Below are positions 16,993-26,218 of a stretch of 64,000 bases of DNA, one piece after another; position 1 is the stretch's first letter; each line of letters starts with the position of its first letter. Position numbers and translations under genes: made by a program. Source of the stretch: Leptospira kobayashii (GTDB lineage: Bacteria; Spirochaetota; Leptospiria; Leptospirales; Leptospiraceae); contig NZ_AP025028.1 of the NCBI RefSeq assembly GCF_003114835.2, forward strand, positions 1,197,501-1,261,500, given 5' to 3'. Below the pieces are notes generated by a model that was not told the DNA's origin, made no database searches, and worked only from the letters and a program-made list of their open reading frames with translations.

Positions 16993-18444
16993 TTATTTCC
17001 TGCCGGCAAACAGATGAAAGGTTCCCCAACCTAGGCTGAAAATTAGTATCCCGGTTGGAATGAGAAGTGTGAATGGAAGTGCGATTTCTCTCGTTAAGAA
17101 AATCAAAACCAGGATCGAGCCGAATAATAGAACCGATACGACCCAGTTGGGAAATTTGGGTTGGATTCCGCGGGCAGCAAATAGGAAGAGAGCGATCGTC
17201 GGTCCCAGAGTATAGGAAAAAATCGTAAGCCCTACTTCCAAGATTCCTTTTTCCAATTGAGCCCCCATAAAGAAAGGTAAGAGCGAGGAGAAAAACAAAA
17301 TCACTCCGAAGATAAGAGAAAGTATTTTGGGTGTCAGATAACGATCCATTTCCCAATCGCGGGCCCAAGTGAGAGATAGTGAATTGATTGTGGAAGAAAG
17401 AGAAGACATCGCACTGGCAAGGATGGCGGAAAGAAGTAAACCTAAAAAAGGAGAAGGGATTTCTTCTACGATAAACAGGCTGAACGCTTTGTCCGGTGTT
17501 ATCGTTTTGCCTTGATAAAATCCGGAGAGCAGAGTTCCTATTCCTAAAAACAATAAAAATTGGAAGAATACGAATACTCCGCTTCCTATAAGTATTTTTC
17601 GACCTTGTTTCAGGTTTTTGCTCGCGATAACCCGTTGAACAAGCATTAGGTCCGTTCCGTGTGAGCCGATAGAAATGAAGGCTCCTCCTAAAATGGCGAA
17701 TATAAAATAATATGCGTTATCTCCCGTGCTAAGCCAGTTGGTATGAAAGATGTTTAATTTGCCGTTGGCAAAAGATGTTGCGATCACATCGGGAAAAGGA
17801 TTTCCTCCCGCGCTCAAAAGATTCCAAAGCAGATAGAATGCGTAAAACCCACCCAATAGATATATGATGAGTTGGAGCGAGTCCGTAAATACGATCGCCC
17901 TGAATCCTCCGTAGACCGAATACAAAATCGTTGCGAATGTAAGTAAAAAGAGTGCCGCGATTCCCAGGGTGGATTCTCCGTATTCGGAGAATCCCATTTT
18001 AGTAAGTAAAAAAGCTATTGGTAGGGAAGTAACATAAAGTCTGATTCCGTCACCTAATACTCGTGAAATTGTAAAAAGTCCCGACATGGATTTTTGAGAG
18101 GATTTCCCGAATTTTTCGCCTAAGTAAGCGTAAATGGAGATCGTTTCGCCCGCATAGTATTTCGGAAGAAGCAAATAGGCTACTGCAGTTCTTCCCAGAA
18201 TGTATCCGATTGCGATTTGTAAAAAGGAAAAATCTCCTTTCATGGATAATGACGGAATGGATAGAAAGGTGAGGCTGGAGGTTTCCGTTGCGACAAGAGA
18301 GAACATCAACCAGACCCAGTGGATCTCTCTTTTGGCCAGATAAAAGTCTTCTTCACTCGAACGTTTTTTCGAAAAATGAAATCCGAAATAAAATACCGCG
18401 ATGAAATATACTACGATTACGGAAAAGTCTAGGAGGAAATTCAT
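16993..18444 (-). CDS. Sodium:solute symporter family transporter
   Basis: A 483-aa integral membrane protein with about 13 hydrophobic helices and the family pattern of the SSS (LeuT-fold) group. The N-terminal YFIAVFYFGFHFSKKRSSEEDFYLAKREI is the typical helix 1 and loop, followed by ATETSSLTFLSIPS in helix 2, GGFRAIVFTDSLQ in the middle, and SSLSSTINSLSL (the Na-binding Ser/Thr helix) near residue 330. It imports an organic solute with Na+; the substrate cannot be told. The downstream LR1 element begins immediately after the stop. It is preceded by the CBS-domain gene on the same strand with a 21-base gap, so the two are probably co-transcribed. Confidence 0.85.
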   Translation of the reverse strand: MNFLLDFSVIVVYFIAVFYFGFHFSKKRSSEEDFYLAKREIHWVWLMFSLVATETSSLTFLSIPSLSMKGDFSFLQIAIGYILGRTAVAYLLLPKYYAGETISIYAYLGEKFGKSSQKSMSGLFTISRVLGDGIRLYVTSLPIAFLLTKMGFSEYGESTLGIAALFLLTFATILYSVYGGFRAIVFTDSLQLIIYLLGGFYAFYLLWNLLSAGGNPFPDVIATSFANGKLNIFHTNWLSTGDNAYYFIFAILGGAFISIGSHGTDLMLVQRVIASKNLKQGRKILIGSGVFVFFQFLLFLGIGTLLSGFYQGKTITPDKAFSLFIVEEIPSPFLGLLLSAILASAMSSLSSTINSLSLTWARDWEMDRYLTPKILSLIFGVILFFSSLLPFFMGAQLEKGILEVGLTIFSYTLGPTIALFLFAARGIQPKFPNWVVSVLLFGSILVLIFLTREIALPFTLLIPTGILIFSLGWGTFHLFAGRK

Positions 18445-18465
18445 AGGTTTTGCACTATTTTGAAA

Positions 18466-19077
18466 CTATGCGAGAAGTGTAAAACCAGGAAATCTTACTA
18501 TGGCCCGAATTAAATCGGTTCTTGTTAGAATTCCTATCAGAGTCTGATCTTCATCTATGATAGGCAGGGAACCGATTTTTTCTTCTAACATGACTTTGGC
18601 GGCTTCCCTGATTTCCGTTTGAATGGTTCCTGTCAGAAGTTTTCGAATCATAAAAGAACTCAAAGGTTTGGTAAGTGCATTTTCATCTTCACTGATGAAT
18701 TTCCACACATCTCTGTCGGATAAAATTCCTACCAATTTTCCTTCCGGGCTGAGGATGGGAATATGTCTGAACCGTTTTTCCAAAATATACTTTCGAGCTT
18801 CGTATAGATTTGAATCCGTAAACAAACTTTCTACGGGACTAGTCATCACTTGGTGAGCAAATAAAATCGGGGAAGGAGGCGGTTCTTCGTTCGCTTCATC
18901 ATAAGCTTTTTTCGCTTTTTCCATTTGCAGATTCGGGAGGGGGGAGTTGTCCGGATCGGATTCATCGAAAGCTTTGACCGGTTTGGAAGAAACAACTCCT
19001 CCGATCTTGGGAAGTGCTTGAGAAGCGATTGAAGGTAGTCTGGGAGTGGAAATCCCTTCCTGAATCCAAAAGAACAT
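18466..19077 (-). CDS. Tandem CBS-domain protein
   Basis: A soluble protein of about 203 aa. Residues 1-75 are variable and Pro/Ser-rich. Then come two CBS motifs: one around FAHQVMTSPVESLFTDSN...FRHIPILSPEGKLVGILSDRDVW and one around SFMIRKLLTGTIQTEIRE...IGSLPIIDEDQTLIGILTRTDLI. A CBS pair binds adenine nucleotides (AMP, ATP, SAM or c-di-AMP) and usually regulates a partner. No catalytic domain is present, so it is a stand-alone sensor. ATG 19077 is proposed because sequence upstream to 19131 is low-quality and lies in the divergent promoter region; no strong Shine-Dalgarno is visible. It sits upstream of the symporter gene, which is a possible partner. Confidence 0.78.
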   Translation of the reverse strand: MFFWIQEGISTPRLPSIASQALPKIGGVVSSKPVKAFDESDPDNSPLPNLQMEKAKKAYDEANEEPPPSPILFAHQVMTSPVESLFTDSNLYEARKYILEKRFRHIPILSPEGKLVGILSDRDVWKFISEDENALTKPLSSFMIRKLLTGTIQTEIREAAKVMLEEKIGSLPIIDEDQTLIGILTRTDLIRAIVRFPGFTLLA

Positions 19078-19192
19078 AGTATTATCATAATTAAGACTAA
19101 ATGTTTGGCAAGAATAAGAAAAAACTTGCAAAAAACGAACAGTGGTTTTTTATCTCAGGAATATTTATTCCCCTAAAGAAGGCAAATTCACC

Positions 19193-21088
19193 ATGAAAAA
19201 GAAAGTTTCCGTACTTTATGATTTACTTGAATTCGTATCAGAGACCTACCCTGATAAAATTTCCTTTCGAAAGAGAACAGCCACAGGTGAATTTCCCGGA
19301 ATTTCTTTTGCCGATTTGCGCAAATTTGTAGATCAACTAACAGCTGGTTGGATTGAGGAAGGTTTGAGTTTGGGGGATCGGGTAGGATATTTTTGCGACT
19401 CCACTCCCAATTGGCTTAAAACCGATCTTTCCATTTTGACTGCGGGGGGAGTGGTTGTTCCGAGAGGGACTGATATCGTAGAAGACGAGATTCTGTACAT
19501 TTTGAACCATTCGGAAGCCAGATTTCTTGTGGTTCAAAGAGAAAAAGACAGAGCCCGTGTCGGGAGGATTCAATCTCAGCTTCCCAAACTGGAAAAAATT
19601 TACGTTTTGGAAACTGATACCGGTGAACTGGCGATAGGTGAAGGAAGTGTTTCCAGTTTGGCCTCGAAAGGAAAAGCCGCTTTGGAATCTAAACCTGCTT
19701 TAGTAAAAGAAAGAGTTTCCGTTCTTGATCCGGACGCACTTGCTACATTGATTTATACTTCAGGAACAACCGGAAATCCCAAAGGGGTTATGTTGTCTCA
19801 AAAGGGTTGGATCACAGCGATTCACAACACAAGCCTTCGTTTGGATATGAATGCAAATGACAACGCAGTGAGTTTGCTTCCTCCCTGGCATGCATTCGAA
19901 AGGGCGATTGAATATGCAGTGATTTCTCACGGGATTGATTTTTTGGTTTCCAATATGGCGAGCCTTAAAGACGATCTTCGCGACTTTCGTCCTACTATTT
20001 TTCCTTCTGTGCCTAGAATTTGGGAATCCGTCTATAACGGAATCATGGTGAAAGTAGCAAAAGAAGGTGGGTTCAAAGAAAAATTATTTCATTTCTTTCT
20101 GAAAGTAGGGGCAAGTTTCGCAAAACACAAGTCAGTTGCTTTCGGATACGATTTCGCACTCGTGCGAAAAAACTTTTTGTCGGATATTTTACAAAGAACG
20201 TATTCACTTCTCGTCCTACTTCTTTTATCTCCTTTGAAGTTATTGTCTGTGAAGATATTTGCGGCCATTCACAAAGCACTGGGTGGTAGAATTCGGATTT
20301 GTATTTCGGCGGGTTCTGCGCTTCCGAGTGTAGTAGACGGATTTTTATCCGCTATCGGATTGAAAGTATTGGAAGGTTACGGAATGACCGAAACATCCGC
20401 AGTTGTTTCCATTCGTTCCAATACCAAACCGACCAAAGGTACAGTGGGGATTCCCATTGACGGGTACCAAATCAAATTGAAAGACGATCAAGGGAGAGAG
20501 GTAAAGGAAATTGCTGCAAAAGGAACTCTTTGGATCAAATCGGATCAGGTTTTGAAAGGATATTATAAAAGGCCGGAATTGAATGAAGTCGTTTTTGATA
20601 AGGAAGGTTTTTTTGATACTGGAGACCTGATGCAGATTTCCTACAGAAATGAATTGGTGTTTTCGGGAAGATCCAAGGACACGATCGCACTCATCGGCGG
20701 TGAAAATATCGAGCCTATCCCGATCGAAGACAAATTGCTCACTTCCCCTTATATCGATCAGGTAATGGTAGTCGGACATGACCGCAAAACCTTAGGGGCA
20801 CTCATCGTTCCCAATTTTGAAGCTGTGGAAAAAAAGCTGGAAGCACTTGCCGGTTCCTACGATACTTGGGATTCCAATCCGAAAATAAGAGAGTTGTTTC
20901 GAAGTGAAATCACCGGTATCATTTCAAAACATAACGGTTTCAAAGCGTTCGAGGTAATACCGGCTAACAACTTTTATATTGTTCCGCGGCCGTTTGATCC
21001 GGATCGTGAAATGACTCGGACTTTAAAGATGAAAAGAAACGTAATCGCAGAAGTATTTGCAAAAGAAATTAACAGGATTTACCAATGA
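19193..21088 (+). CDS. Long-chain acyl-CoA synthetase (AMP-forming)
   Basis: A 631-aa ANL-superfamily ligase activating fatty acids to acyl-CoA via acyl-AMP. The P-loop is LIYTSGTTGNPKGVMLS, A5 is GYGMTETSA, and A7-A8 are DTGDLM and the FSGRSKDTI hinge; the C-terminal Lys region is MTRTLKMKRN. A hydrophobic patch near residues 330-350 is common in membrane-associated FadD15-type enzymes. ATG 19193 is chosen (AAGAAGG upstream); an upstream frame to 19142 adds 17 residues without support. Its stop overlaps the acyl-CoA dehydrogenase start (ATGA). It is first of a four-gene lipid and signalling operon. Confidence 0.87.
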   Translation: MKKKVSVLYDLLEFVSETYPDKISFRKRTATGEFPGISFADLRKFVDQLTAGWIEEGLSLGDRVGYFCDSTPNWLKTDLSILTAGGVVVPRGTDIVEDEILYILNHSEARFLVVQREKDRARVGRIQSQLPKLEKIYVLETDTGELAIGEGSVSSLASKGKAALESKPALVKERVSVLDPDALATLIYTSGTTGNPKGVMLSQKGWITAIHNTSLRLDMNANDNAVSLLPPWHAFERAIEYAVISHGIDFLVSNMASLKDDLRDFRPTIFPSVPRIWESVYNGIMVKVAKEGGFKEKLFHFFLKVGASFAKHKSVAFGYDFALVRKNFLSDILQRTYSLLVLLLLSPLKLLSVKIFAAIHKALGGRIRICISAGSALPSVVDGFLSAIGLKVLEGYGMTETSAVVSIRSNTKPTKGTVGIPIDGYQIKLKDDQGREVKEIAAKGTLWIKSDQVLKGYYKRPELNEVVFDKEGFFDTGDLMQISYRNELVFSGRSKDTIALIGGENIEPIPIEDKLLTSPYIDQVMVVGHDRKTLGALIVPNFEAVEKKLEALAGSYDTWDSNPKIRELFRSEITGIISKHNGFKAFEVIPANNFYIVPRPFDPDREMTRTLKMKRNVIAEVFAKEINRIYQ

Positions 21089-22659
21089 TACATCCGAAAT
21101 TAAATCCCTATCTCAGCGAAGAAGATAGAAATTTTTATAATACCGTATTTCAATTTGCGGAAGAAAAGGTTTTACCTACCGCATTGGAAAGGGACGAAAC
21201 GGAAACATGGTCCGATGATCTTTGGAAAGAATTCGGAAAGGCAGGACTTGCAGGACTTTCCATGCCTGTCGAATACGGAGGACAAGGTGCGAATTGTTTG
21301 CAATGTTCTCATGCGACGGATGCCTTCGCCGCTGGTTCGTTAGATGGTGGAATGGGATTGTCCTGGGCCGCCCATATGATTATCGGAGCAATGCCCATAG
21401 TATTCCAGGGAACGGAAGAACAGAAGAACAGGTTTTTACCAAAACTCGCGAGCGGAGAATGGATTGCAGGCTTTGCATTGTCCGAACCTTCTTCAGGATC
21501 GGATGCAGCTTCTCTTCTCACTCATGCGGAAGAGACGGTGGACGGTTGGAAAATGAACGGATCCAAAATGTTCATTACGAACGGTCCCGTTGGTCAGGTA
21601 TTTATTGTGATGGCGAGAACTTCCGAAAAAGGAAGAGGGCCTTTTGGGATTTCCGCTTTTATTGTAGAGGATTCCCGAAAGGGGTTTAAGGTGAGTAAGA
21701 TTCTCAAAAAACTCGGCCATCATACTTCCATGACCGCAGAACTCGTATTTGAGGACATGATTTTGCCCAAAGAGAATCTATTAGGGCCTTTGAATTCAGG
21801 TTTTGTCAGAATCGGAAAGGAAAATTTGGAATGGGAAAGAACCGTGTTCGTGGCAGGCCTTGCCGGAGCCATGGAGTTTTGTTTTCGTTCCGGAATGAGA
21901 TATGCTCGGGAAAGAATACAATTTGGAAAACCGATTGCATCCTTTTTCGGTATGAAGGAAATTTTGGTAAAAAACTGGGTTTATGTACAAGCGGCAAGAA
22001 GACTCATATATTGGGTGGCGGAGAGAAAGGACAAAGGGATTCCTTCTCCTTTGGAAAGCTCGCTTGGAAAACTGATTTCCTCTGAAATTTCGGAGGATGT
22101 GGCAAAGGACTCCGTACAGCTGTTTGGCGGATATGGTTATATGAAGGAGTATTCTGTGGAAAGATTTTACAGAGACGTAAAACTGGGAACGATTGGCGGC
22201 GGAACCAGTGAAATTCAAAGATCCATCATTTCTTCGTTGTATCCGGGCAAACAAAAGTTTATGGCTGATTTCACAAAACTGGAAACTGCTTCTTCCGAAT
22301 CGGACCAGATTCAAAATCATTTATTCGATATATTGATTCAAATGGACGGACAATCCGCACGCAAAAAACAACAGCCGATCGAATTTGCATTTGCAGATGC
22401 GCTTTCTCTTTTTGTCATCCTTTCCCAATCTCATTCCGATCTTTCGGTTCCGTTACAGCATTATTCCAAGGAAGAAAAACTGATCGACCGAAGTCTGATT
22501 ACTTTCTTTCTTGTAGGAAAATATTTATCCTCACTTTCCAGATTGTCCGGTTTCGTAAAAGAAGAACTAAACTCGATTTGGAATAATTATCAGAAGTTAG
22601 GTGAAAAAATCGAATCACTTGTAAATGAACGTTTTTTGACTCTTCAGGAAATTTCATAA
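21085..22659 (+). CDS. Acyl-CoA dehydrogenase
   Basis: A 524-aa FAD-dependent dehydrogenase oxidising acyl-CoA to enoyl-CoA. FAD/substrate motifs include ALSEPSSGSDAAS, FITNGPVGQ, QLFGGYGYMKEY and IGGGTSEIQR. In most family members the last motif is EGT with the catalytic Glu, but here the Glu is Gly. A Glu in LEWERTVFVAG (about residue 250) occupies the alternative catalytic site known in isovaleryl-CoA and long-chain dehydrogenases. A C-terminal extension of about 120 residues (after SLYPGK) is longer than usual and of unknown role. It is translationally coupled to the acyl-CoA synthetase. Electrons would go to the EtfAB encoded at 41.7-43.4 kb. Confidence 0.87.
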   Translation: MIHPKLNPYLSEEDRNFYNTVFQFAEEKVLPTALERDETETWSDDLWKEFGKAGLAGLSMPVEYGGQGANCLQCSHATDAFAAGSLDGGMGLSWAAHMIIGAMPIVFQGTEEQKNRFLPKLASGEWIAGFALSEPSSGSDAASLLTHAEETVDGWKMNGSKMFITNGPVGQVFIVMARTSEKGRGPFGISAFIVEDSRKGFKVSKILKKLGHHTSMTAELVFEDMILPKENLLGPLNSGFVRIGKENLEWERTVFVAGLAGAMEFCFRSGMRYARERIQFGKPIASFFGMKEILVKNWVYVQAARRLIYWVAERKDKGIPSPLESSLGKLISSEISEDVAKDSVQLFGGYGYMKEYSVERFYRDVKLGTIGGGTSEIQRSIISSLYPGKQKFMADFTKLETASSESDQIQNHLFDILIQMDGQSARKKQQPIEFAFADALSLFVILSQSHSDLSVPLQHYSKEEKLIDRSLITFFLVGKYLSSLSRLSGFVKEELNSIWNNYQKLGEKIESLVNERFLTLQEIS

Positions 22660-22660
22660 A

Positions 22661-23905
22661 ATGAAACCGGCAATCCGAGTATCTTTGATTTATTTCGTGC
22701 TCGGATTTGTCTGGATTTATCTTTCGGACTATGCACTCGCCAGTTTTTTAAATGAATCTGAGGATTTGCGGATCGCTCAAAGTTATAAAGGTTGGCTTTT
22801 CGTAACTCTTTCTTCTTTACTTATATTTTTTCTTTTACTCAGTGAATTCAAAGTTCAATTCAAATTTCAAAAGGAAAAAGAAGACTCAGATCATCTTTAC
22901 AGAAACATCCTGGAACAAATTCAGGATTCCGTCATCGTTTTCAACTTAAATACCTGGAAGATAGAACTGATCTCCAAGCAGACTGCCAATTTTTATGAAA
23001 CATCAGTAGCTGCCATTGTAGACAATCCGTACTTACTGATCGAAAGACTTCATCCCGAAGATAAAGAGAGAATGGTGGATATGTGGACCAATCGGCTTCG
23101 GGAAAATCACTCCTCCATACTTTATCGACTGTTATTCCCTGATGGAAGAGTGAAATGGGCTCTTGAAAATAGGCTGTTTTACGATAGCGGATCGGAAATG
23201 CAAAACAGGGCGATTGCGCTTACTACTGACATTACTGACTATATGCAGAACCAGGAAAAACTGGAAAAATCGTTAAAAGAAAACGAGGTTTTGCTGACGG
23301 AAGTTCATCATCGTGTAAAGAACAACCTAGCAGTGATTATTTCTTTTTTGCAGCTTCAATCCTATTCCGCTCCTCCTGACGCAGCTGCCATTTTGGACCA
23401 AAGTATTGCGCGAATCAGAGCGATTGCGCTCGTACACGAAAAATTATACAGTTCCAAAAATCTTTCCGGCCTCAATTCGAAGATGTATATAGAAAGTTTG
23501 GTGGAAAATATCAAGCTTATGTATATGAGAATGGATATTCGAATTCATTTGAATATCGAACCGAGAGAACTGGATCTGACTTCCGCCATTCCTTTGGGAC
23601 TTATGCTTACGGAACTTTTGACAAATTCGTTCCGACATGCATTTCCCAATCCTCAGGAAGCGGTCATATCGGTTGATTTTCGAATCAATGAAAATGATAA
23701 GATAGAATTGATCTATAAAGACAATGGGGTGGGACTACCGTCTTCGTTTGATCGAAAGAGGATAGATACTGTCGGTTTGTCTGTAATCTTTTCTCTTTCC
23801 AGTCAGATGATGGGAAGAGAAATCGAAGTACTCTCCAAACCGGGTGAAGGCGTTTTATTTCATTTCGAATTTCCGAACTATAAAGATAAAAAAGGAATTT
23901 CCTAG
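22661..23905 (+). CDS. Membrane sensor histidine kinase with PAS domain (HisKA_2 type)
   Basis: A 414-aa kinase. Two membrane helices lie near residues 5-30 and 42-65, with a short loop between. A PAS domain follows (about 80-195, ILEQIQDSVIVFNLNTWKIELIS...LTTDIT). The phospho-acceptor motif is EVHHRVKNNLAVIISFLQLQ (His in HHRVKNN), typical of HisKA_2 kinases. The GHKL ATPase has LTELLTNSFRHAF (N box), KDNGVGLP (G1) and VGLSVIFSLSSQM (G2). The gene starts one base after the dehydrogenase stop, so it is in the lipid operon. No response regulator is adjacent, so its output partner lies elsewhere. Confidence 0.85.
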   Translation: MKPAIRVSLIYFVLGFVWIYLSDYALASFLNESEDLRIAQSYKGWLFVTLSSLLIFFLLLSEFKVQFKFQKEKEDSDHLYRNILEQIQDSVIVFNLNTWKIELISKQTANFYETSVAAIVDNPYLLIERLHPEDKERMVDMWTNRLRENHSSILYRLLFPDGRVKWALENRLFYDSGSEMQNRAIALTTDITDYMQNQEKLEKSLKENEVLLTEVHHRVKNNLAVIISFLQLQSYSAPPDAAAILDQSIARIRAIALVHEKLYSSKNLSGLNSKMYIESLVENIKLMYMRMDIRIHLNIEPRELDLTSAIPLGLMLTELLTNSFRHAFPNPQEAVISVDFRINENDKIELIYKDNGVGLPSSFDRKRIDTVGLSVIFSLSSQMMGREIEVLSKPGEGVLFHFEFPNYKDKKGIS

Positions 23906-24328
23906 ATGCACGAAAAAGGCAAATCTTATAACGAAATACAAATCAAAGATACTGCTCAGTTTACTAAAACCATTACGGAGACGGATGTGTATTTGTTTGC
24001 GGGAATCAGCGGGGACTTCAATCCTCTACATGTGGACGAAGAGTACGCCAAAACCACTTCGTTCGGCACAAGGATCGCTCACGGAGGACTTGCTGCTTCG
24101 TTACTTGCTCCTGTGCTTGGAATGAAATTACCGGGACTTGGAACTCTGGCCCTGGAAACGACTACCAAGTTCAGAAAACCTGTTTATTTTGGAGATACGA
24201 TCACCTGTAAGGTGGAAGTTACGGAAAAACTGGAAAAATTGAAAGCGGTCCGTTTGAAAGTAGTTTGGACCAATCAAAAAGGAGAAGTGGTCAGCAAAGG
24301 GGATGCTCTTGTCATTCCTCCTGGCTAA
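23906..24328 (+). CDS. MaoC-like (R)-enoyl-CoA hydratase
   Basis: A 140-aa hot-dog fold protein. The hydratase signature FAGISGDFNPLHVDEEYAKTTSFGTRIAHGGL contains the catalytic Asp (GDFNP) and His (LHVD) of (R)-specific enoyl-CoA hydratases. It would hydrate the enoyl-CoA made by the neighbouring dehydrogenase, or link beta-oxidation with fatty-acid or polyester synthesis. It starts directly after the kinase stop (TAG then ATG), completing the four-gene operon. Its 3' end overlaps the convergent DUF1292 gene by 17 bases. Confidence 0.88.
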   Translation: MHEKGKSYNEIQIKDTAQFTKTITETDVYLFAGISGDFNPLHVDEEYAKTTSFGTRIAHGGLAASLLAPVLGMKLPGLGTLALETTTKFRKPVYFGDTITCKVEVTEKLEKLKAVRLKVVWTNQKGEVVSKGDALVIPPG

Positions 24329-24674
24329 GGTATTGTCCCAGAAGTCCTATTTCATCTTCTACAAATTCCCTTACTTCTTCAAGTTCGTCCGTATCAATGA
24401 TCTCTTCCAGGATTTCTTCTCCGTTTTCATCGTTTCCAAGCCGTAGCACGATATAACCGGGAACATCCGAATCAGGATCATCTAACTCCACGTTGACGAG
24501 ATGATACTCCGATTCGGTATTGGGTAAAAAAACCAAATACTCGAATCCGTTCAAAGAAAAAGAGTAGAACACTTCCCATAAGAACTGGTTTCCCTTTTCA
24601 TCCACTAGATCGATTTCTTCCGAAGCTCTGGAAGGAAAAAAATCGTCTCCAAGCCCCATTCCTTGCATTTCCAT
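24312..24674 (-). CDS. DUF1292-like acidic protein
   Basis: A 120-aa acidic protein with about 25% Asp/Glu near the C-terminus. IDLVDEKGNQFLWEVFYSFSLNGFEYLVFLPN and EYIVLRLGNDENGEEILEEI resemble DUF1292 (YrzB-like) proteins of unknown function. ATG 24674 is chosen because it overlaps the HNH gene stop by one base (TAATG), giving coupled translation. A longer frame to 24728 would run deep into the HNH gene. It forms a two-gene unit with the HNH protein. Confidence 0.65.
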   Translation of the reverse strand: MEMQGMGLGDDFFPSRASEEIDLVDEKGNQFLWEVFYSFSLNGFEYLVFLPNTESEYHLVNVELDDPDSDVPGYIVLRLGNDENGEEILEEIIDTDELEEVREFVEDEIGLLGQYLSQEE

Positions 24675-24970
24675 TATTTGTAAAAATCCTTCTCGAAGGG
24701 TAAGCTGTGTTTCTTTTTGAAATTGCATTCCTTGCAGGAAGGAACAAGATTCGCTTTGACCGATTTCCCTCCTCGTATAAGAGGAATTAGATGGTCCATT
24801 GTCAATTCGTCCACTTTGAACTTACCGGAGCAATAATGACAAATGCCCGAGGAACGTTTGTTTTTCCACCAGGCAGTGTTTTTGAGTTCTTTTGCCTTTC
24901 TTCTTTCCCGGGCGATTTCTTCGTCCGATACGGTGGAAAAAAATCTATCTTCTGACAAAGTCTCATCCAT
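24674..24970 (-). CDS. Small HNH endonuclease-like protein
   Basis: A 98-aa protein. The zinc-binding pairs CHYC and CKEC flank LTMDHLIPLIRGGKSVKANLVPSC, which is the classical HNH pattern: His of MDH as general base, Asn in ANLVPSC, His replaced by Lys/Ser near the end. Stand-alone HNH proteins of this size occur widely and are linked to DNA repair, phage packaging or unknown roles. No phage genes are nearby, so it is probably a housekeeping HNH protein. It is coupled to the DUF1292-like gene. Confidence 0.8.
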   Translation of the reverse strand: MDETLSEDRFFSTVSDEEIARERRKAKELKNTAWWKNKRSSGICHYCSGKFKVDELTMDHLIPLIRGGKSVKANLVPSCKECNFKKKHSLPFEKDFYK

Positions 24971-25054
24971 ACTTAAAACTGACTTAATTTCAAGTGAAAT
25001 GTCAAGAAAAGAAAAAGGGTCGACGAATTCCCGAGAGGGAAATTCCTACAAGTA

Positions 25055-26173
25055 ATGGGTCGATTGTATTATATCGATAATTTACGTTCATTTGCCTTAT
25101 TGCTCGGGATAGTCTTTCATTCTGCAATTGTTTATGCGCCTAAAATCGGGTATGCGATACAAAACCCCGAACGTATCGAACCGTTCGGATACTTTTGCTT
25201 TTGGATTCATAGTTTCAGGATGCCTCTGTTTTTTATTATCTCCGGCTTTTTCTCCGGACTTGTTTGGGAAAAGAAAGGATGCCTTTATTTTTTGAAAGGC
25301 AGATGGGAACGTATCTTTATACCGATGTTAGTTGGTATTCTCTTTTTGGCACCGATACAATATTTTCTAATTCAAAAGATCTCTCATCCTCATCTTTCTT
25401 ATTTCACTTACTATTTGTCTTTTTTCTCAAAAACAGGATTTGGCCAGTCTCATATTTGGTTTTTGGTAAATTTGTTTTTATACGGATTGTTATTTGTCCT
25501 TTTGCCCAAGGATTTGTTAAAGAAAACGTTCTCCCGTTTTCGAACGAAACATGAATCGGTTTTATTTTTTGTTTTACTTCTTTTTTCGTTTTCTTTGACT
25601 CTTCTGGCTCATTCTTTTTTTCCCAGAGGAGATAACGAATTCGGTATCGATAAACTTCTGTTTTGTTATCAAGTTACCTTTTTTCTCGGAGGAGTATTCG
25701 TTTATCATTCGGGGAAAATATTGATCTCTGCAGTGGAACCTGCGCCCGATTCCTTTCGATTGATCAATTGGATTTTATTCGGGATCGTCGTATACGTTTT
25801 GTTTTACGAATGGGAAACAAAGGATCCTTTGTGGATGCCTTATTTTCGCGGAGGGATTTACAATCGGATGATCCATATTTTATTATGGTGCCTTTCTCCT
25901 CTCGTTTGGTTTCAGGTTTTCGTATTGGCATTCCAAAAATGGGGAAATGAAACCGGGGAAATCAGCAAGTATCTGATCGATTCCAGCTTGCCTGTTTATT
26001 TGGTTCACCATCCCATTTCACTTTCGGTTGCTTTTTATTTTAGAAATTGGGATTTCCCCGTGGCGGGCAAATTTGCATTCCATCTCTTGATTGTTCTTAG
26101 CCTTAGTTTTTTATTTTACGACCTGATTGTGAGAAATTCAATCGGTTTGAAAAAACTTTTCGGTGTTAAGTGA
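25055..26173 (+). CDS. Acyltransferase 3 family membrane protein (OpgC/OafA-like)
   Basis: A 372-aa membrane protein of about 10 helices. It begins MGRLYYIDNLRSFALLLGIVFHSAIVY, where the His near residue 22 and the Arg of DNLR are hallmarks of the acyltransferase 3 family; FRMPLFFIISGFFSG follows. The last region has a second conserved His (YLVHHPISL). These enzymes transfer acetyl or succinyl groups to glucans, O-antigen or other envelope polysaccharides. It stands alone, divergent from the HNH gene and convergent with the amine oxidase. Confidence 0.85.
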   Translation: MGRLYYIDNLRSFALLLGIVFHSAIVYAPKIGYAIQNPERIEPFGYFCFWIHSFRMPLFFIISGFFSGLVWEKKGCLYFLKGRWERIFIPMLVGILFLAPIQYFLIQKISHPHLSYFTYYLSFFSKTGFGQSHIWFLVNLFLYGLLFVLLPKDLLKKTFSRFRTKHESVLFFVLLLFSFSLTLLAHSFFPRGDNEFGIDKLLFCYQVTFFLGGVFVYHSGKILISAVEPAPDSFRLINWILFGIVVYVLFYEWETKDPLWMPYFRGGIYNRMIHILLWCLSPLVWFQVFVLAFQKWGNETGEISKYLIDSSLPVYLVHHPISLSVAFYFRNWDFPVAGKFAFHLLIVLSLSFLFYDLIVRNSIGLKKLFGVK

Positions 26174-26218
26174 ATTCCTTCCACCGAAAAGCCTGCTTTT
26201 ACTTTCGAATTTTTTTGA

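Noticed and set aside
16775..17368. Open frame of 197 aa on the minus strand over LR1 and the symporter end
   Set aside because: It lies in the wrong frame of a well-supported symporter gene and takes its C-terminal part from LR1; conservation of the HWVAG string comes from the repeat, not from coding selection.
26154..26215. CTTTTCGG/CCGAAAAG terminator between the acyltransferase and amine oxidase
   Set aside because: The 8-bp arms are separated by a long loop and the T run is distant; evidence is too weak for a call.
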